Of a stretch of DNA of 64,000 bases, positions 46,236 to 55,227 are shown one piece after another. Each line of letters opens with the position of its first letter. The stretch's first letter is position 1. The notes below the pieces were generated by a model. That model was given only the letters and a program-made list of their open reading frames with translations, was not told the origin of the DNA and did no database searches. Position numbers and translations under genes: made by a program. The stretch comes from Sporocytophaga myxococcoides (GTDB lineage: Bacteria > Bacteroidota > Bacteroidia > Cytophagales > Cytophagaceae). Location of the stretch: the NCBI RefSeq assembly GCF_000775915.1, contig NZ_BBLT01000001.1, positions 310,001 to 374,000 of the forward strand, written 5' to 3'.

Positions 46236-48644
46236 TTAAGCCGCTTTACCGCCACCAGCCAAGGTACTGATGAATGAAACTGAGAAGCTGTCTTTCATCT
46301 GAACAAAACCAATTTTTTCAATCACACTTGCATTAAATTTCCTTTTATTTTGTGATGCAGTAAATCCAAGAGAAACTTTAGGGGCTTTTAGTTCTCCGGC
46401 TCTTTTAACTATTTGCCAAAGTATCTGTGGGTATAAATTATGAGAATCAACAAACTCATAGTTCATTCCTGTGAGCAGGAAGCAGTATTCTGTTGCGGAT
46501 TTATGACAGATTGCAATACCGGCAGGGTGATTGGTTCCTTTCATAAATACCTCGATAAATTCCCAGGAGTTTTTCTTTGCCATATTCTGGAACAGTTTTT
46601 TAGGGAGTAAAAATGTATTTAATACAAAGCTCTTGGCTGCCACATTTTTGTATAACTCATAGTATTCATCAATTTTAATATCTGAAGGGTTTGTAATAAT
46701 ATTTACATCATATAAAGATTCAAAATTTTGCGCTTTTTTCTTGATATAATAACGTTTTTCACTACTTACCCGATCAATGAAATCATCGGCAGATTCCCAA
46801 TTGAAGTTTTCAATAACATGTGTGTCGGGAAGAGGAACTGGGATAAATCCCTGGTCTTTAAAAAAATTATATAGATCTGTATTGTTTTTGTAAAAATCTC
46901 TTAGGTTTAGAACCACGGCTTTTTGAGTATCCTGAAGCTTCCATACAGTGTCGAGCAAAAGCATTAGTGCTTTCTGCCATTCGTTATGATTTTGATTAAG
47001 ATACATATGTTTGCCTTCTGTAAGCAATGTGCCCATGATCAGAGATTTTGAAGTGAGGAAATATTTATTTTTTTGTCTTCCAGATTCAATGATTTTCGAC
47101 GATTCAGGAGGAGCAAGCATATCGTCTTTGGTTAGGGCTGTTGTGAAAAATGTGGCTAGCACAGGTATACCTATTTGGTCTCTAATGATATAATAATGAA
47201 AGTTCCAGTTGTTTTCAGGTTCAAAGTTTTGAGAAAAACTTTTTTCCATTAATTCAAGACTCTCATGATCAATAATGCCCTCCGTCCCTAAAAGTTTGTC
47301 CCAGAGGTTTCTGTCAATTTTAGAAATTGAATTTTCATATTGAATTGAAAATCCGGATGCAGAAGTAGGGATTGGGATTTCTTCTTTTTCCTTGAAATTG
47401 GCCACTCTTCTAAAAGCTCTGTAGACATCATTGATTGTTCTTCCTTCCTCTTCAAGTGCCTTTGGAAAATGATAAGCCAGACCTTTTACAAGTTTTTCTA
47501 TATCCTCTTTGGTATGATGTAAAGTAATGGTAAATCTAACTCCTGTACAGGTTTCCGGAACAGCTGGAAAAGCTGAGATATTTACAAAGCAACCTTCGCC
47601 CAGCATCCGTTTGACAAGATTATATCCGACTCTTACCAAGCCCAGCCCTACAAAAAATATTGGGGTATTCGGGTTAGAAACTACGGGCAAATTATGAGCC
47701 ATCAGCAATTCATGACAATAGTTTATCTTTTCTGCCAGCGCAGCTTGTTTCTCATAAATTTCATCTGATAGTAAAATTTTAGCAGATGCTATGCCAGCTC
47801 CTAATACCGGAATCTGATGTGGTCCAGAAAAAATAAATGCCCCCCCGCAGTTTCTTACTTTCTGACAAAGTTCTTCATCCGGAATTACAAATGCTCCTCC
47901 ACCAGCTGCAAATGCTTTATTCAGAGAAGTGGCAACAATCATTTTAGGATGCAAGGACATCCTATTGAGTACATATCCTCGTCCATGTTGCCCCATCCAT
48001 CCCAATCCATGGGCATCATCAGCATATACATGGAATTTTTTGTGACTTTTTAGCATCTCAGTAATTTGCTCCATGGGAGCAAAGTCTCCATACATGCTAT
48101 AAACCCCGTCCATCATGTACCAGACCTTATTATAAGAGCGGCTAAGTTCTGTTACTTTTTTTCTTAGTTCATCCATGTCATTGTGTCGAACAATTGTCAC
48201 AAAGACTCCTTTTGCTTTCATTTTGATAGCCGCATCCTGGACACTCGCATGAACTTGTTGGTCCATAATTATAGCATCATTTTCTCCTATTACTACAGGA
48301 ATCACTGCATGATGCCCGAGAGAAACAGAAGTTGACAGTATAACCGGAGCATCAAAAATCTTTCTGACCAGACTTTCAAGTTCTCCATATAAGGTACATG
48401 ACATATATGTACGAGAACATGAAAATTGCACACCATACTTATTAATAGCCTCAATAGCTCCGTCTTTAAGTCTTTGGTCGAGCTCCAGACCAAGATAACT
48501 GCAGGATCCAAAGTTTATTAGCTTGTTTCCTTCTACAGTAATAATTCTTCCATCATAAAATTCATCTTCTGTAGTAAACTGCCCAACTCCACGATTTTTT
48601 CCATTTGTTACAATCTCATTAATGAGTTCTAGAACATTTTTCAT
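46236..48644 (-). CDS. Alpha-oxoamine synthase fused to a GNAT/FemAB-like acyltransferase
   Basis: The 802-residue protein joins two domains. Residues 1-410 are a fold-type I PLP enzyme of the alpha-oxoamine synthase family (as in KBL, BioF, serine palmitoyltransferase): FGSCSYLGLE, DQQVHASVQDA, YADDAHGLGW and PLP Lys243 in TSLNKAFAAGGG. Residues about 430-800 are a GNAT/FemAB-like acyltransferase (PVLATFFTTAL, RYYIKKKAQNFESL, HPAGIAICHKS, NLYPQILWQIVKRA). Such enzymes condense an amino acid with an acyl thioester; a linked N-acyltransferase could add a second chain, as in sphingolipid or sulfonolipid synthesis. Substrates cannot be read from sequence. Confidence 0.85.
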   Translation of the reverse strand: MKNVLELINEIVTNGKNRGVGQFTTEDEFYDGRIITVEGNKLINFGSCSYLGLELDQRLKDGAIEAINKYGVQFSCSRTYMSCTLYGELESLVRKIFDAPVILSTSVSLGHHAVIPVVIGENDAIIMDQQVHASVQDAAIKMKAKGVFVTIVRHNDMDELRKKVTELSRSYNKVWYMMDGVYSMYGDFAPMEQITEMLKSHKKFHVYADDAHGLGWMGQHGRGYVLNRMSLHPKMIVATSLNKAFAAGGGAFVIPDEELCQKVRNCGGAFIFSGPHQIPVLGAGIASAKILLSDEIYEKQAALAEKINYCHELLMAHNLPVVSNPNTPIFFVGLGLVRVGYNLVKRMLGEGCFVNISAFPAVPETCTGVRFTITLHHTKEDIEKLVKGLAYHFPKALEEEGRTINDVYRAFRRVANFKEKEEIPIPTSASGFSIQYENSISKIDRNLWDKLLGTEGIIDHESLELMEKSFSQNFEPENNWNFHYYIIRDQIGIPVLATFFTTALTKDDMLAPPESSKIIESGRQKNKYFLTSKSLIMGTLLTEGKHMYLNQNHNEWQKALMLLLDTVWKLQDTQKAVVLNLRDFYKNNTDLYNFFKDQGFIPVPLPDTHVIENFNWESADDFIDRVSSEKRYYIKKKAQNFESLYDVNIITNPSDIKIDEYYELYKNVAAKSFVLNTFLLPKKLFQNMAKKNSWEFIEVFMKGTNHPAGIAICHKSATEYCFLLTGMNYEFVDSHNLYPQILWQIVKRAGELKAPKVSLGFTASQNKRKFNASVIEKIGFVQMKDSFSVSFISTLAGGGKAA

Positions 48645-48699
48645 AATTTAGATTTTAGTTTTAGTTAGGTGTAAGGTTTTATCAAAAGTTTATACGGAT

Positions 48700-49104
48700 A
48701 TGGTTGAAAAAAAGATGATTAAAAATTCATTTTTTGAGAATGAATTTGCAGAATTCTGGATTGAGGATGGAATATTAATGGAAGTTTTTAAGCCAGAAGT
48801 TACATCTCTTACGCCACAGGTGGCAAAGAGAGTAATAGAGGATAGGCTGAAAGTTTCTAATGGTGTAACTATGCCTTTGTTTGTTGATTTTGCAAATCTT
48901 AAATCTGTAGACAATGAGACAAGGAGATTGTTTTCAAGTGCTCATTCTCTGCAATATATAAGTGCATCAGCATTTTTAATGCATAGTTATGTTGCTTTTT
49001 ATGGTGGACGTTTGTATTTATTACTAGATAAGCCTAAGGTTAAGACAGAGTTGTTTAGGACGAAATCACGGGCCATAGAATGGTTGAATGCTCATAAAAA
49101 ATGA
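48700..49104 (+). CDS. Small hypothetical protein, STAS/SpoIIAA-like
   Basis: The 134-residue protein is soluble and alternates strands and helices (EFAEFWIEDGILMEVFKPE; AKRVIEDRLKVSNG; PLFVDFANLKSVDNETRRLFSS; YVAFYGGRLYLLLDKPK; SRAIEWLNAHKK). The MPLFVDF strand followed by a helix is like STAS or SpoIIAA-type folds found as small lone proteins in Bacteroidota. I cannot name the family with certainty. It is divergent from the oxoamine synthase gene, 55 bases apart, and may share its regulatory region. Confidence 0.6.
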   Translation: MVEKKMIKNSFFENEFAEFWIEDGILMEVFKPEVTSLTPQVAKRVIEDRLKVSNGVTMPLFVDFANLKSVDNETRRLFSSAHSLQYISASAFLMHSYVAFYGGRLYLLLDKPKVKTELFRTKSRAIEWLNAHKK

Positions 49105-49334
49105 CGTTTATGTTGTAAATAATACATTTGGTCTACTGTAGTGAGGTGTTTAGGGGTTTTAAAAAGTAAACCATGTTAAAATTCTGAAAATTAGTTAATT
49201 GTGTTTTATTTAGATTGCTTTGAGTTTTTTAGGGATGTTCTATTGATTTCAGTGTATTTTTTGAAGTAATATTAATTGGTGTTTTTAAATATTTTGTGAA
49301 ATTTTAAGCCTACTTTTAGTGGCTAATCTGCATT

Positions 49335-49354
49335 AAAAAAAAGCCCTTTCGGGC
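49335..49354 (-). terminator. Terminator of the membrane-protein gene
   Basis: On the minus strand GCCC-GAAA-GGGC (49354-49343) is followed by T8 (49342-49335), a classic tetraloop terminator. The preceding 230 bases downstream of the STAS-like gene hold no further gene. Confidence 0.85.
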
Positions 49355-49359
49355 CTTTT

Positions 49360-49932
49360 CTAATTTCCCTGAGGGATTTTAATCTTCTTTTTTAATGAAA
49401 CAAATCTCAAGTCAATCTCTCCATATATTTTTCCGACACTTGCAGTTGCCAGAAGTAAAATACCGGTAAACAGGCCGGCAAAGGCAAAGTGATCAAAATA
49501 GAAGTGAGAAATGTAGATATTTCCGATCATGTTGGTTAATCCAAGAATGACAAATGATTTTATCCTATATATATATCCGATAATACCAAAGATCATTGCA
49601 AATAGCAGGCTGAATGCTGGAAAAAACAAGTTCATGTTTTCTTTGAACGGGAAAAAACCTACAGTTACTCCAAGGGGCATTCCGATTGCCAGGAGGGTTG
49701 TAAGCATCCTTAAAGGATGATCTGTCTTTGTTTGTTTAACTCCAAAGGCTTTCCTTATTATTCTGTATATAGGTTGAAACAATGTTGCTCCACCCAACAG
49801 TGCCAACATAGCCAAATGAGGGTAGTTATATGCACCTAGACATCCTGCTAAAAGCCATATGCCTCCCATTGTTGAGAAAAGCAGGTAATAATTATTGTAA
49901 TTGTTTCTAACATCCGCTGTAAATCTATCCAT
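49360..49932 (-). CDS. Multi-pass membrane protein of unknown function
   Basis: From the ATG at 49932 (a TTG lies at 49938) the 190-residue protein has about six hydrophobic segments: MGGIWLLAGCLGAY, LAMLALLGGATLF, LTTLLAIGMPLGVTVGFF, FPAFSLLFAMIFGIIGYIY, FVILGLTNMIGNIYISHFY and FAGLFTGILLLATASVG. The layout is that of a small uncharacterised membrane protein family widespread in Bacteroidota and Firmicutes (DUF7010-like by recollection, not certain). No motif suggests a transported substrate. Confidence 0.7.
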   Translation of the reverse strand: MDRFTADVRNNYNNYYLLFSTMGGIWLLAGCLGAYNYPHLAMLALLGGATLFQPIYRIIRKAFGVKQTKTDHPLRMLTTLLAIGMPLGVTVGFFPFKENMNLFFPAFSLLFAMIFGIIGYIYRIKSFVILGLTNMIGNIYISHFYFDHFAFAGLFTGILLLATASVGKIYGEIDLRFVSLKKKIKIPQGN

Positions 49933-50018
49933 ACCCAAAAAAGATTAAATTGAAGAATATACACCTATTCAAAAAAGTAACAGATAAATCAGGCAGGTTG
50001 TTGATTGGGTATAAAATG

Positions 50019-50051
50019 TAAGAGGCTAAAGATTTGATCTTTAGCCTCTTA
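50019..50051 (-). terminator. Hairpin downstream of the GH9 gene
   Basis: Perfect 15-base arms (50019-50033 and 50037-50051) with a 3-base loop follow the cellulase stop. The U-tract after it is weak. Confidence 0.65.
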
Positions 50052-50088
50052 TATGGTTTGTTAAACCTTTGGTGATATCAGAGAGTAT

Positions 50089-51870
50089 CTATTTTCCTCT
50101 TAATGCTTCTAATGCAAAACTCAAATATACAAATGGAGCATTCCAGTTTATGGCAATCTCATTAGAGGCGTAGCTACATTTGTGGTCGATATAAGATTTT
50201 GCAGGAGCTGAAGATGGGTATAATGACCCTGGACAATCGGCTTTGTCTTCCTGTCCTGGATTCGGACCACCTGCAAGGAGACCTGGAACCGGATCTTCAA
50301 TACCGTCAGCTTCTGAAGGTCTGGTATGAGGATTCATTACTTTTTTACCCCCAAATCCTGTTAGAAAACAATATGCAGTAGCATTTCTTCCCAATAAATA
50401 ATCCATGTTAGCTTGAGCAGCATCCAAATAAGCCTTATTCTTGCTTATTAAATAAGCCTGAACTAACAGGATACCTTGGTTGGCAGCGTTACTGTTACTT
50501 CCCCAGTTAAAATCTCCTCCTGAAGTACCCATTGGTGTGCCATATGCTGATTTTTCCGCATTTTCTTTGTATTTATTAGCCATGGTAAGGATTTTATTGG
50601 TAATTACATCAGGATTGATGTTTTCAAATTCAGCCAGTTTTTTAGTGTTTTGTGCAATCGTGTAAAGTGCAAGAGTTGAAACGTTTGCCCAGTTTGGAAC
50701 TGAGTAGGTTCCTGACAGAGAATATTCGAGTTTGGAATCTTCAAAGTAGGCGCCTTTACCTGTAGTTACAAAAAGTTCTATAGCAGCCCACTGGAATTCA
50801 TCTTCAAATTTAGAGTCGCCATATTCACCTGTTCTGATACCTGGCTGGAATTTTTGATTTAATGTGGATTGTCTGTATTCAATATTAGGATTCTTTTTAG
50901 CCCAGGCATATGCTTTTACGGCTGCATTTTTCAGAGAGTCAGAAAGACCAGGAAGTTCTTTTTTGTATTTGGAAAATACTCTGGCTGCTTGCGCAGTTAC
51001 TGCTGCAAAATCAAGAGTAGCAGCGGTTCCTTTCTGAACAACATATCTTGGAGCTTTTGCATCAGCAGGCATTATATAACCGTCAAAGCTAGGGTTGGTT
51101 AATTTATGGTAAACACCACCATCTTCATCCTGCATGGTAAGCATCCATCTGACATTCCATAGAATCTCATCAAGAAGATCAGGAATATTGTTTTTGCTTT
51201 CCGGGATGTTAAGTTTTAATGTATCAGCAAACTTAGGGAAGTGCTCATAGATAGAAAGTAATGTATAAGTGCTTATACCTGAGTTTACAATATATTTATT
51301 ATAGTCACCGGCATCATACCAGCCTCTGGGAGAAGATATTTCAAATTTTTCGGGACGAGTAGCTGTTGCTGCGGAGCCATGAACCATTACTTTATCGTCA
51401 GGGTGTCCTGCAGGTCTTGCCCATTTTCCAGCGAATTCAGGAAGAAGATCTATAGAGGCTCTTTGGTAGTAATAACCTCTCATACTTCCTTTAGCAACAG
51501 GGAGTAATACCTGATCTTTAATTTCGAAAGGGAATGAATATCCCAATTTTGGTACAAAAACGCGGTAAGTTCCTGGAGTTTTAAATTTGGAAAAATCAGC
51601 CTTGCTAACGTTTTCTTTTGAATGTTCCCATACAACACCAGGTGTTAGTTGTCCTGTAAAAACTGTATCTTTCAGATTCTCTTTTATTACATAAAATTTG
51701 TCTGAAGGTGCATCAACAACAACTGCAGTTTTAGGACCAGATGGATAAAATCCTACCTGATTCAGGCGGATATCTTCCGTAAGTTTTGATTGCGACTGTG
51801 CTTCCGGAGTAAGTAATAGAATTGGAAGAGAAAAAAGTGCTAACTTTTTGATATTTACCAATTTAATCAT
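50089..51870 (-). CDS. Glycoside hydrolase family 9 endoglucanase (cellulase)
   Basis: The 593-residue protein has a signal peptide (1-27), an N-terminal Ig-like CelD_N domain (about 30-130, DIRLNQVGFYPSGPKTAVV), and a GH9 (alpha/alpha)6 catalytic domain. Asp186 and Asp189 in GWYDAGDYNKY form the base side, MNPHTRPS near residue 515 carries the conserved His/Arg, and Glu571 in SNEIAINWNAP is the acid. It hydrolyses beta-1,4-glucan with inversion. It has no carbohydrate-binding module and no T9SS sorting domain, so it probably acts in the periplasm or outer membrane on cello-oligosaccharides. Single gene. Confidence 0.95.
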   Translation of the reverse strand: MIKLVNIKKLALFSLPILLLTPEAQSQSKLTEDIRLNQVGFYPSGPKTAVVVDAPSDKFYVIKENLKDTVFTGQLTPGVVWEHSKENVSKADFSKFKTPGTYRVFVPKLGYSFPFEIKDQVLLPVAKGSMRGYYYQRASIDLLPEFAGKWARPAGHPDDKVMVHGSAATATRPEKFEISSPRGWYDAGDYNKYIVNSGISTYTLLSIYEHFPKFADTLKLNIPESKNNIPDLLDEILWNVRWMLTMQDEDGGVYHKLTNPSFDGYIMPADAKAPRYVVQKGTAATLDFAAVTAQAARVFSKYKKELPGLSDSLKNAAVKAYAWAKKNPNIEYRQSTLNQKFQPGIRTGEYGDSKFEDEFQWAAIELFVTTGKGAYFEDSKLEYSLSGTYSVPNWANVSTLALYTIAQNTKKLAEFENINPDVITNKILTMANKYKENAEKSAYGTPMGTSGGDFNWGSNSNAANQGILLVQAYLISKNKAYLDAAQANMDYLLGRNATAYCFLTGFGGKKVMNPHTRPSEADGIEDPVPGLLAGGPNPGQEDKADCPGSLYPSSAPAKSYIDHKCSYASNEIAINWNAPFVYLSFALEALRGK

Positions 51871-52034
51871 AGTTATTTACCGTGTTTGGATAAAATATTT
51901 AATAATTTATAAATATAGTTCAAAAATTTCGGTCTTTTACCTTTAAAAGTACTTTTATAAGGGAAAAAATAAACTAATTTTCAACTTTTTCCTGTAATTG
52001 TACAAATTCAAGAGTAAATCTTAAATTCTGAATA

Positions 52035-53912
52035 CTAAGCTTTTTCGGATAATTCTAACCAACGTAAAGTTTTTTCTTCCAGAGTATTATTAACATTTTC
52101 AAACTCTTGTGAAAGCTTTGTCAAATCATCATGATTAATTGAAGAAGAAGATAACTTCTCAGTCAGTTCTGTTTTTTTCTTCTCAAGCTTTTCAATATCT
52201 TTCTCTAACGCCTCAAATTCTTGTTTTTCTTTAAAGGATAGCTTTTTCTTTTCCTCCACTGGTTTTGAAGACGAAGTTTGTTCAGCAGGTTTTTCTTTTG
52301 GTTTTTCCTTTAACTTTCCTTCTGCCTGTTTCTCTGATTCATCCAGATGATTTCTATAGTCTGTATAGTTTCCCGGAAAATCTTTGATAGTGCCTGAGCC
52401 GTCAAAAACGAATACATGATCTATGAGTTTATCCATGAAGTATCTGTCATGTGATACAATTACAAGGGATCCTTCATATGACATAAGGAAAGATTCAAGT
52501 ACGTTCAGAGTTGGGATGTCAAGATCATTTGTCGGTTCATCCAGAATCAGGAAGTTAGGATTGCTGATCAAAACCCTAAGTAACTGAAGCCGTTTTTTTT
52601 CTCCTCCACTTAGTTTATTTACATATGTATATTGAACAGCGGGAGGGAATAGGAATTTCTGCAGAAATTGTGAAGCACTAAGTGTTTCTCCATTACCTAT
52701 AGGAATATGCTCGGCAACTTCTTTTACAATATCTATCACTCGTTGATCTTCTTTAAAATCAAGCCCTGTTTGTGAAAAGTATCCTATTTTAGTTGTTGAA
52801 CCTGTATCTATTTTTCCACTATCCGGCTGCAGTTTTCCTGTGATAATATTGAGGAAAGTGGACTTCCCTGATCCATTTTTACCAATGATTCCGATCCTGT
52901 CTTTCTTTTTAAAGACATATGAAAAATCATTGATGATTGGTTTGGCAAATTTTTTACTAATATGGTCAATTTCAATTACCTTGTTTCCTTGTCTGGAAGT
53001 TTCAACTTTCAGTTCAAGTGTCTGGTCGTTTCTCGTTTTTCCTGCTTTCTCTTCTAATTCATAAAAAGCATCAACCCTGGATTTGGCTTTGGTACCTCTG
53101 GCTTTAGGTTGTCTGCGCATCCATTCAAGTTCTTTGCGCAACAGGTTATTAGCTTTGTCTGTCTCGGCTTGTTCTATGGATAGGCGTTCAGCCTTTTTCT
53201 CCAGAAAAAAGCTGTAGTTACCTTTATAGCGGTATATTTTACCTGCGTCTAATTCTACTATTTCATTAGTTACTCTGTCGAGGAAGTATCGGTCGTGGGT
53301 AACAAGCAAGAGGGTGGTATTACTAGTGGAAAGAAATCCTTCGAGCCATTCCACAGTATCAAGATCTAGGTGGTTGGTAGGCTCATCAAGAATCAACAAG
53401 TCAGGACTTTCAATCAGTAACCTTGCAAGAGCAATTCTTTTTTTCTGACCTCCGGAAAGGTCTTTTATTTTCTGGTCAAGAATGGTGATACCCATTTTGC
53501 CGATAATCTGCTTTACTTTGCTTTCATAATCCCAGGCATTAAGAGCATCCATCTTCTCCATTGCCTTTTGCAAGGCATTAGAATCTTCACTATTGTTTAG
53601 AGCATTTTCATACTCTTTGATAGCAAGTAAAGAAGGGCTTTCCGAAGAAAATAAGGCTTCCATCACATTAATACCTTCCGGAAACTCAGGATCCTGATCA
53701 AGGAAACCTACAGTTATACCTGATGAAACCGCAACATGGCCACGGTCAGGATTTATCTTTCCGGATAGAATTTGAAACAGAGTAGATTTACCTGCTCCGT
53801 TTGCTCCAACCAGTCCTATTTTTTCTCCTTTACTAATACCAAAGTTTAAATCCTGGAACAACCATTTTTCATTGTATGATTTTCCCAGGGATTCTCCTGA
53901 AAGATAATTCAT
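52035..53912 (-). CDS. ABC-F ATPase (Uup-like)
   Basis: From the ATG at 53912 the 625-residue protein has two ATP-binding cassettes with no membrane segments: GANGAGKST and LSGGQKKRIAL (first half), GKNGSGKST and LSGGEKKRLQL (second half), with ILDEPTNHLDLDT and ILDEPTNDLDI between. A linker of the ABC-F type joins them, and the last 90 residues are a charged coiled coil like that of Uup. ABC-F proteins act on the ribosome. The computed longer start at 53975 lies inside a terminator hairpin (53931-53973), so the later ATG is preferred. Confidence 0.93.
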   Translation of the reverse strand: MNYLSGESLGKSYNEKWLFQDLNFGISKGEKIGLVGANGAGKSTLFQILSGKINPDRGHVAVSSGITVGFLDQDPEFPEGINVMEALFSSESPSLLAIKEYENALNNSEDSNALQKAMEKMDALNAWDYESKVKQIIGKMGITILDQKIKDLSGGQKKRIALARLLIESPDLLILDEPTNHLDLDTVEWLEGFLSTSNTTLLLVTHDRYFLDRVTNEIVELDAGKIYRYKGNYSFFLEKKAERLSIEQAETDKANNLLRKELEWMRRQPKARGTKAKSRVDAFYELEEKAGKTRNDQTLELKVETSRQGNKVIEIDHISKKFAKPIINDFSYVFKKKDRIGIIGKNGSGKSTFLNIITGKLQPDSGKIDTGSTTKIGYFSQTGLDFKEDQRVIDIVKEVAEHIPIGNGETLSASQFLQKFLFPPAVQYTYVNKLSGGEKKRLQLLRVLISNPNFLILDEPTNDLDIPTLNVLESFLMSYEGSLVIVSHDRYFMDKLIDHVFVFDGSGTIKDFPGNYTDYRNHLDESEKQAEGKLKEKPKEKPAEQTSSSKPVEEKKKLSFKEKQEFEALEKDIEKLEKKKTELTEKLSSSSINHDDLTKLSQEFENVNNTLEEKTLRWLELSEKA

Positions 53913-53930
53913 TGAGTTGATTTCTTGTAA

Positions 53931-53973
53931 AATAAAAAGCCTTATTGCATACTCAGAAAGTTTGCAATAAGGC
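53931..53973 (-). terminator. Terminator of the GT4-GH57 operon
   Basis: Perfect 11-base arms (53939-53949 and 53963-53973) are followed on the minus strand by T5 and T-rich sequence. It lies between the GH57 stop and the ABC-F start. Confidence 0.8.
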
Positions 53974-53997
53974 AAAGTAAGTGAATATAAGGCAAAC

Positions 53998-55203
53998 TTA
54001 AAACACTCTTGCTGTAGCTAATGAATGTTTATTTACTTCCACTTCCAGGTCTGCAAGTGCATTAATGAAGTAAATGTATGAATCGTAAGGGGAATTATAA
54101 GGGCTGAAGTATTTATGTACCACTCCGTCTGACCAGTATTTTGTACACATGTAATAGAAAAGATCTGAAGTTTGCAGTCTTGCCCATCTTTCAATCAGGT
54201 CTTTATCTCCAGAGTTTTTTACATCCTCTTCCATAGCATATAATTTGGAGAGGGATTCAGATTGCATCGAATTGCTCAGCCATGCACTAAGGTCTCTTTC
54301 AGAATCTGCCCAGGATGTAGTCGCATGAGCGTCATATACATCTTTGATTTGATAATCATCAGCAACTTCTCCAACTGTTTTGAAAGAAAAATCTTTATTC
54401 TTTAAAATCTCTTCAGGTAGATGTGCCATAAATTCAAAAATGCCAGTTTCCTTCCATTGGTGTTCGCCAAATGTTTCGTAGTCCATAAACAGATTAATGG
54501 TATCTGCTGAATGAGCATTGTGAAGCCATGAAGCAAATTTTTGTGCAGTAAGAGGATATTCCGGCCAGTCCCTGTTTGAGAATCTGAAAGCAATATCATC
54601 TGACAATCTAAAGTTTTTCAGAAGACATTTGATTTTCTTATTGTTTGGAGCTGTATAAATCTGATTAGGTGTTCTACCCTGAAGAAGGTTATCAACTCCT
54701 TCACAAAGTATTGCTTTGTACCCCATTTTCTGAATAAAGTCTGCCAGATCGTTGTTGTATATCAATTCAGTGTTTCTAAATACAACAGGCTCCTGATTAA
54801 AGTAGTGTTTGATTTTCTTTTCATGAAGTTCTATCTGCCTCACAAATTCCTCTTTCGAATAAAGATAGCTCAGTGAATGGTGAAAGGTCTCTCCCAGAAA
54901 TTCTACGCAGCCTGTTCTAGCAAGGTCAATAAAAGACTCCAATACATCGGGTCTGTATTTTTCGAATTGTTCCAGAGCTATTCCACTAATGGAATATGAT
55001 ATTCTGAATTGCTTGTTGAACTTTTTGATTAGTTCAAGCATCAACTTGTTTGCTGGTAAATAGCATTTATCAGCTACTTTATTCAGAATTTCTTTGTTTA
55101 GTCTTTCGTCCAGATAATTATGATCATTACCTATATTGAAGAACGAATACTGTTTTAGCCGGTATGGTTGATGTACCTGAAAATAAAAACAAACTGCTGG
55201 CAT
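53998..55203 (-). CDS. Glycoside hydrolase family 57 (alpha-amylase-type)
   Basis: The 401-residue protein has no signal peptide and starts with the GH57 signature FYFQVHQPYRL (His at region 1). GETFHHS, FRNTELIYNN (region 3, the likely nucleophile Glu) and MDYETFGEHQW (region 4, likely acid Asp) follow. It acts on alpha-glucans in the cytoplasm by hydrolysis or branching. It is 24 bases after the GT4 gene and shares its terminator, so they form an operon for internal alpha-glucan turnover. Confidence 0.88.
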   Translation of the reverse strand: MPAVCFYFQVHQPYRLKQYSFFNIGNDHNYLDERLNKEILNKVADKCYLPANKLMLELIKKFNKQFRISYSISGIALEQFEKYRPDVLESFIDLARTGCVEFLGETFHHSLSYLYSKEEFVRQIELHEKKIKHYFNQEPVVFRNTELIYNNDLADFIQKMGYKAILCEGVDNLLQGRTPNQIYTAPNNKKIKCLLKNFRLSDDIAFRFSNRDWPEYPLTAQKFASWLHNAHSADTINLFMDYETFGEHQWKETGIFEFMAHLPEEILKNKDFSFKTVGEVADDYQIKDVYDAHATTSWADSERDLSAWLSNSMQSESLSKLYAMEEDVKNSGDKDLIERWARLQTSDLFYYMCTKYWSDGVVHKYFSPYNSPYDSYIYFINALADLEVEVNKHSLATARVF

Positions 55204-55227
55204 AATCCGAATTATTTTTAAATATTT

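Noticed and set aside
53913-53975. N-terminal extension of the ABC-F protein
   Set aside because: The extra 21 codons lie over a perfect terminator hairpin, and the ABC fold starts at the ATG at 53912.
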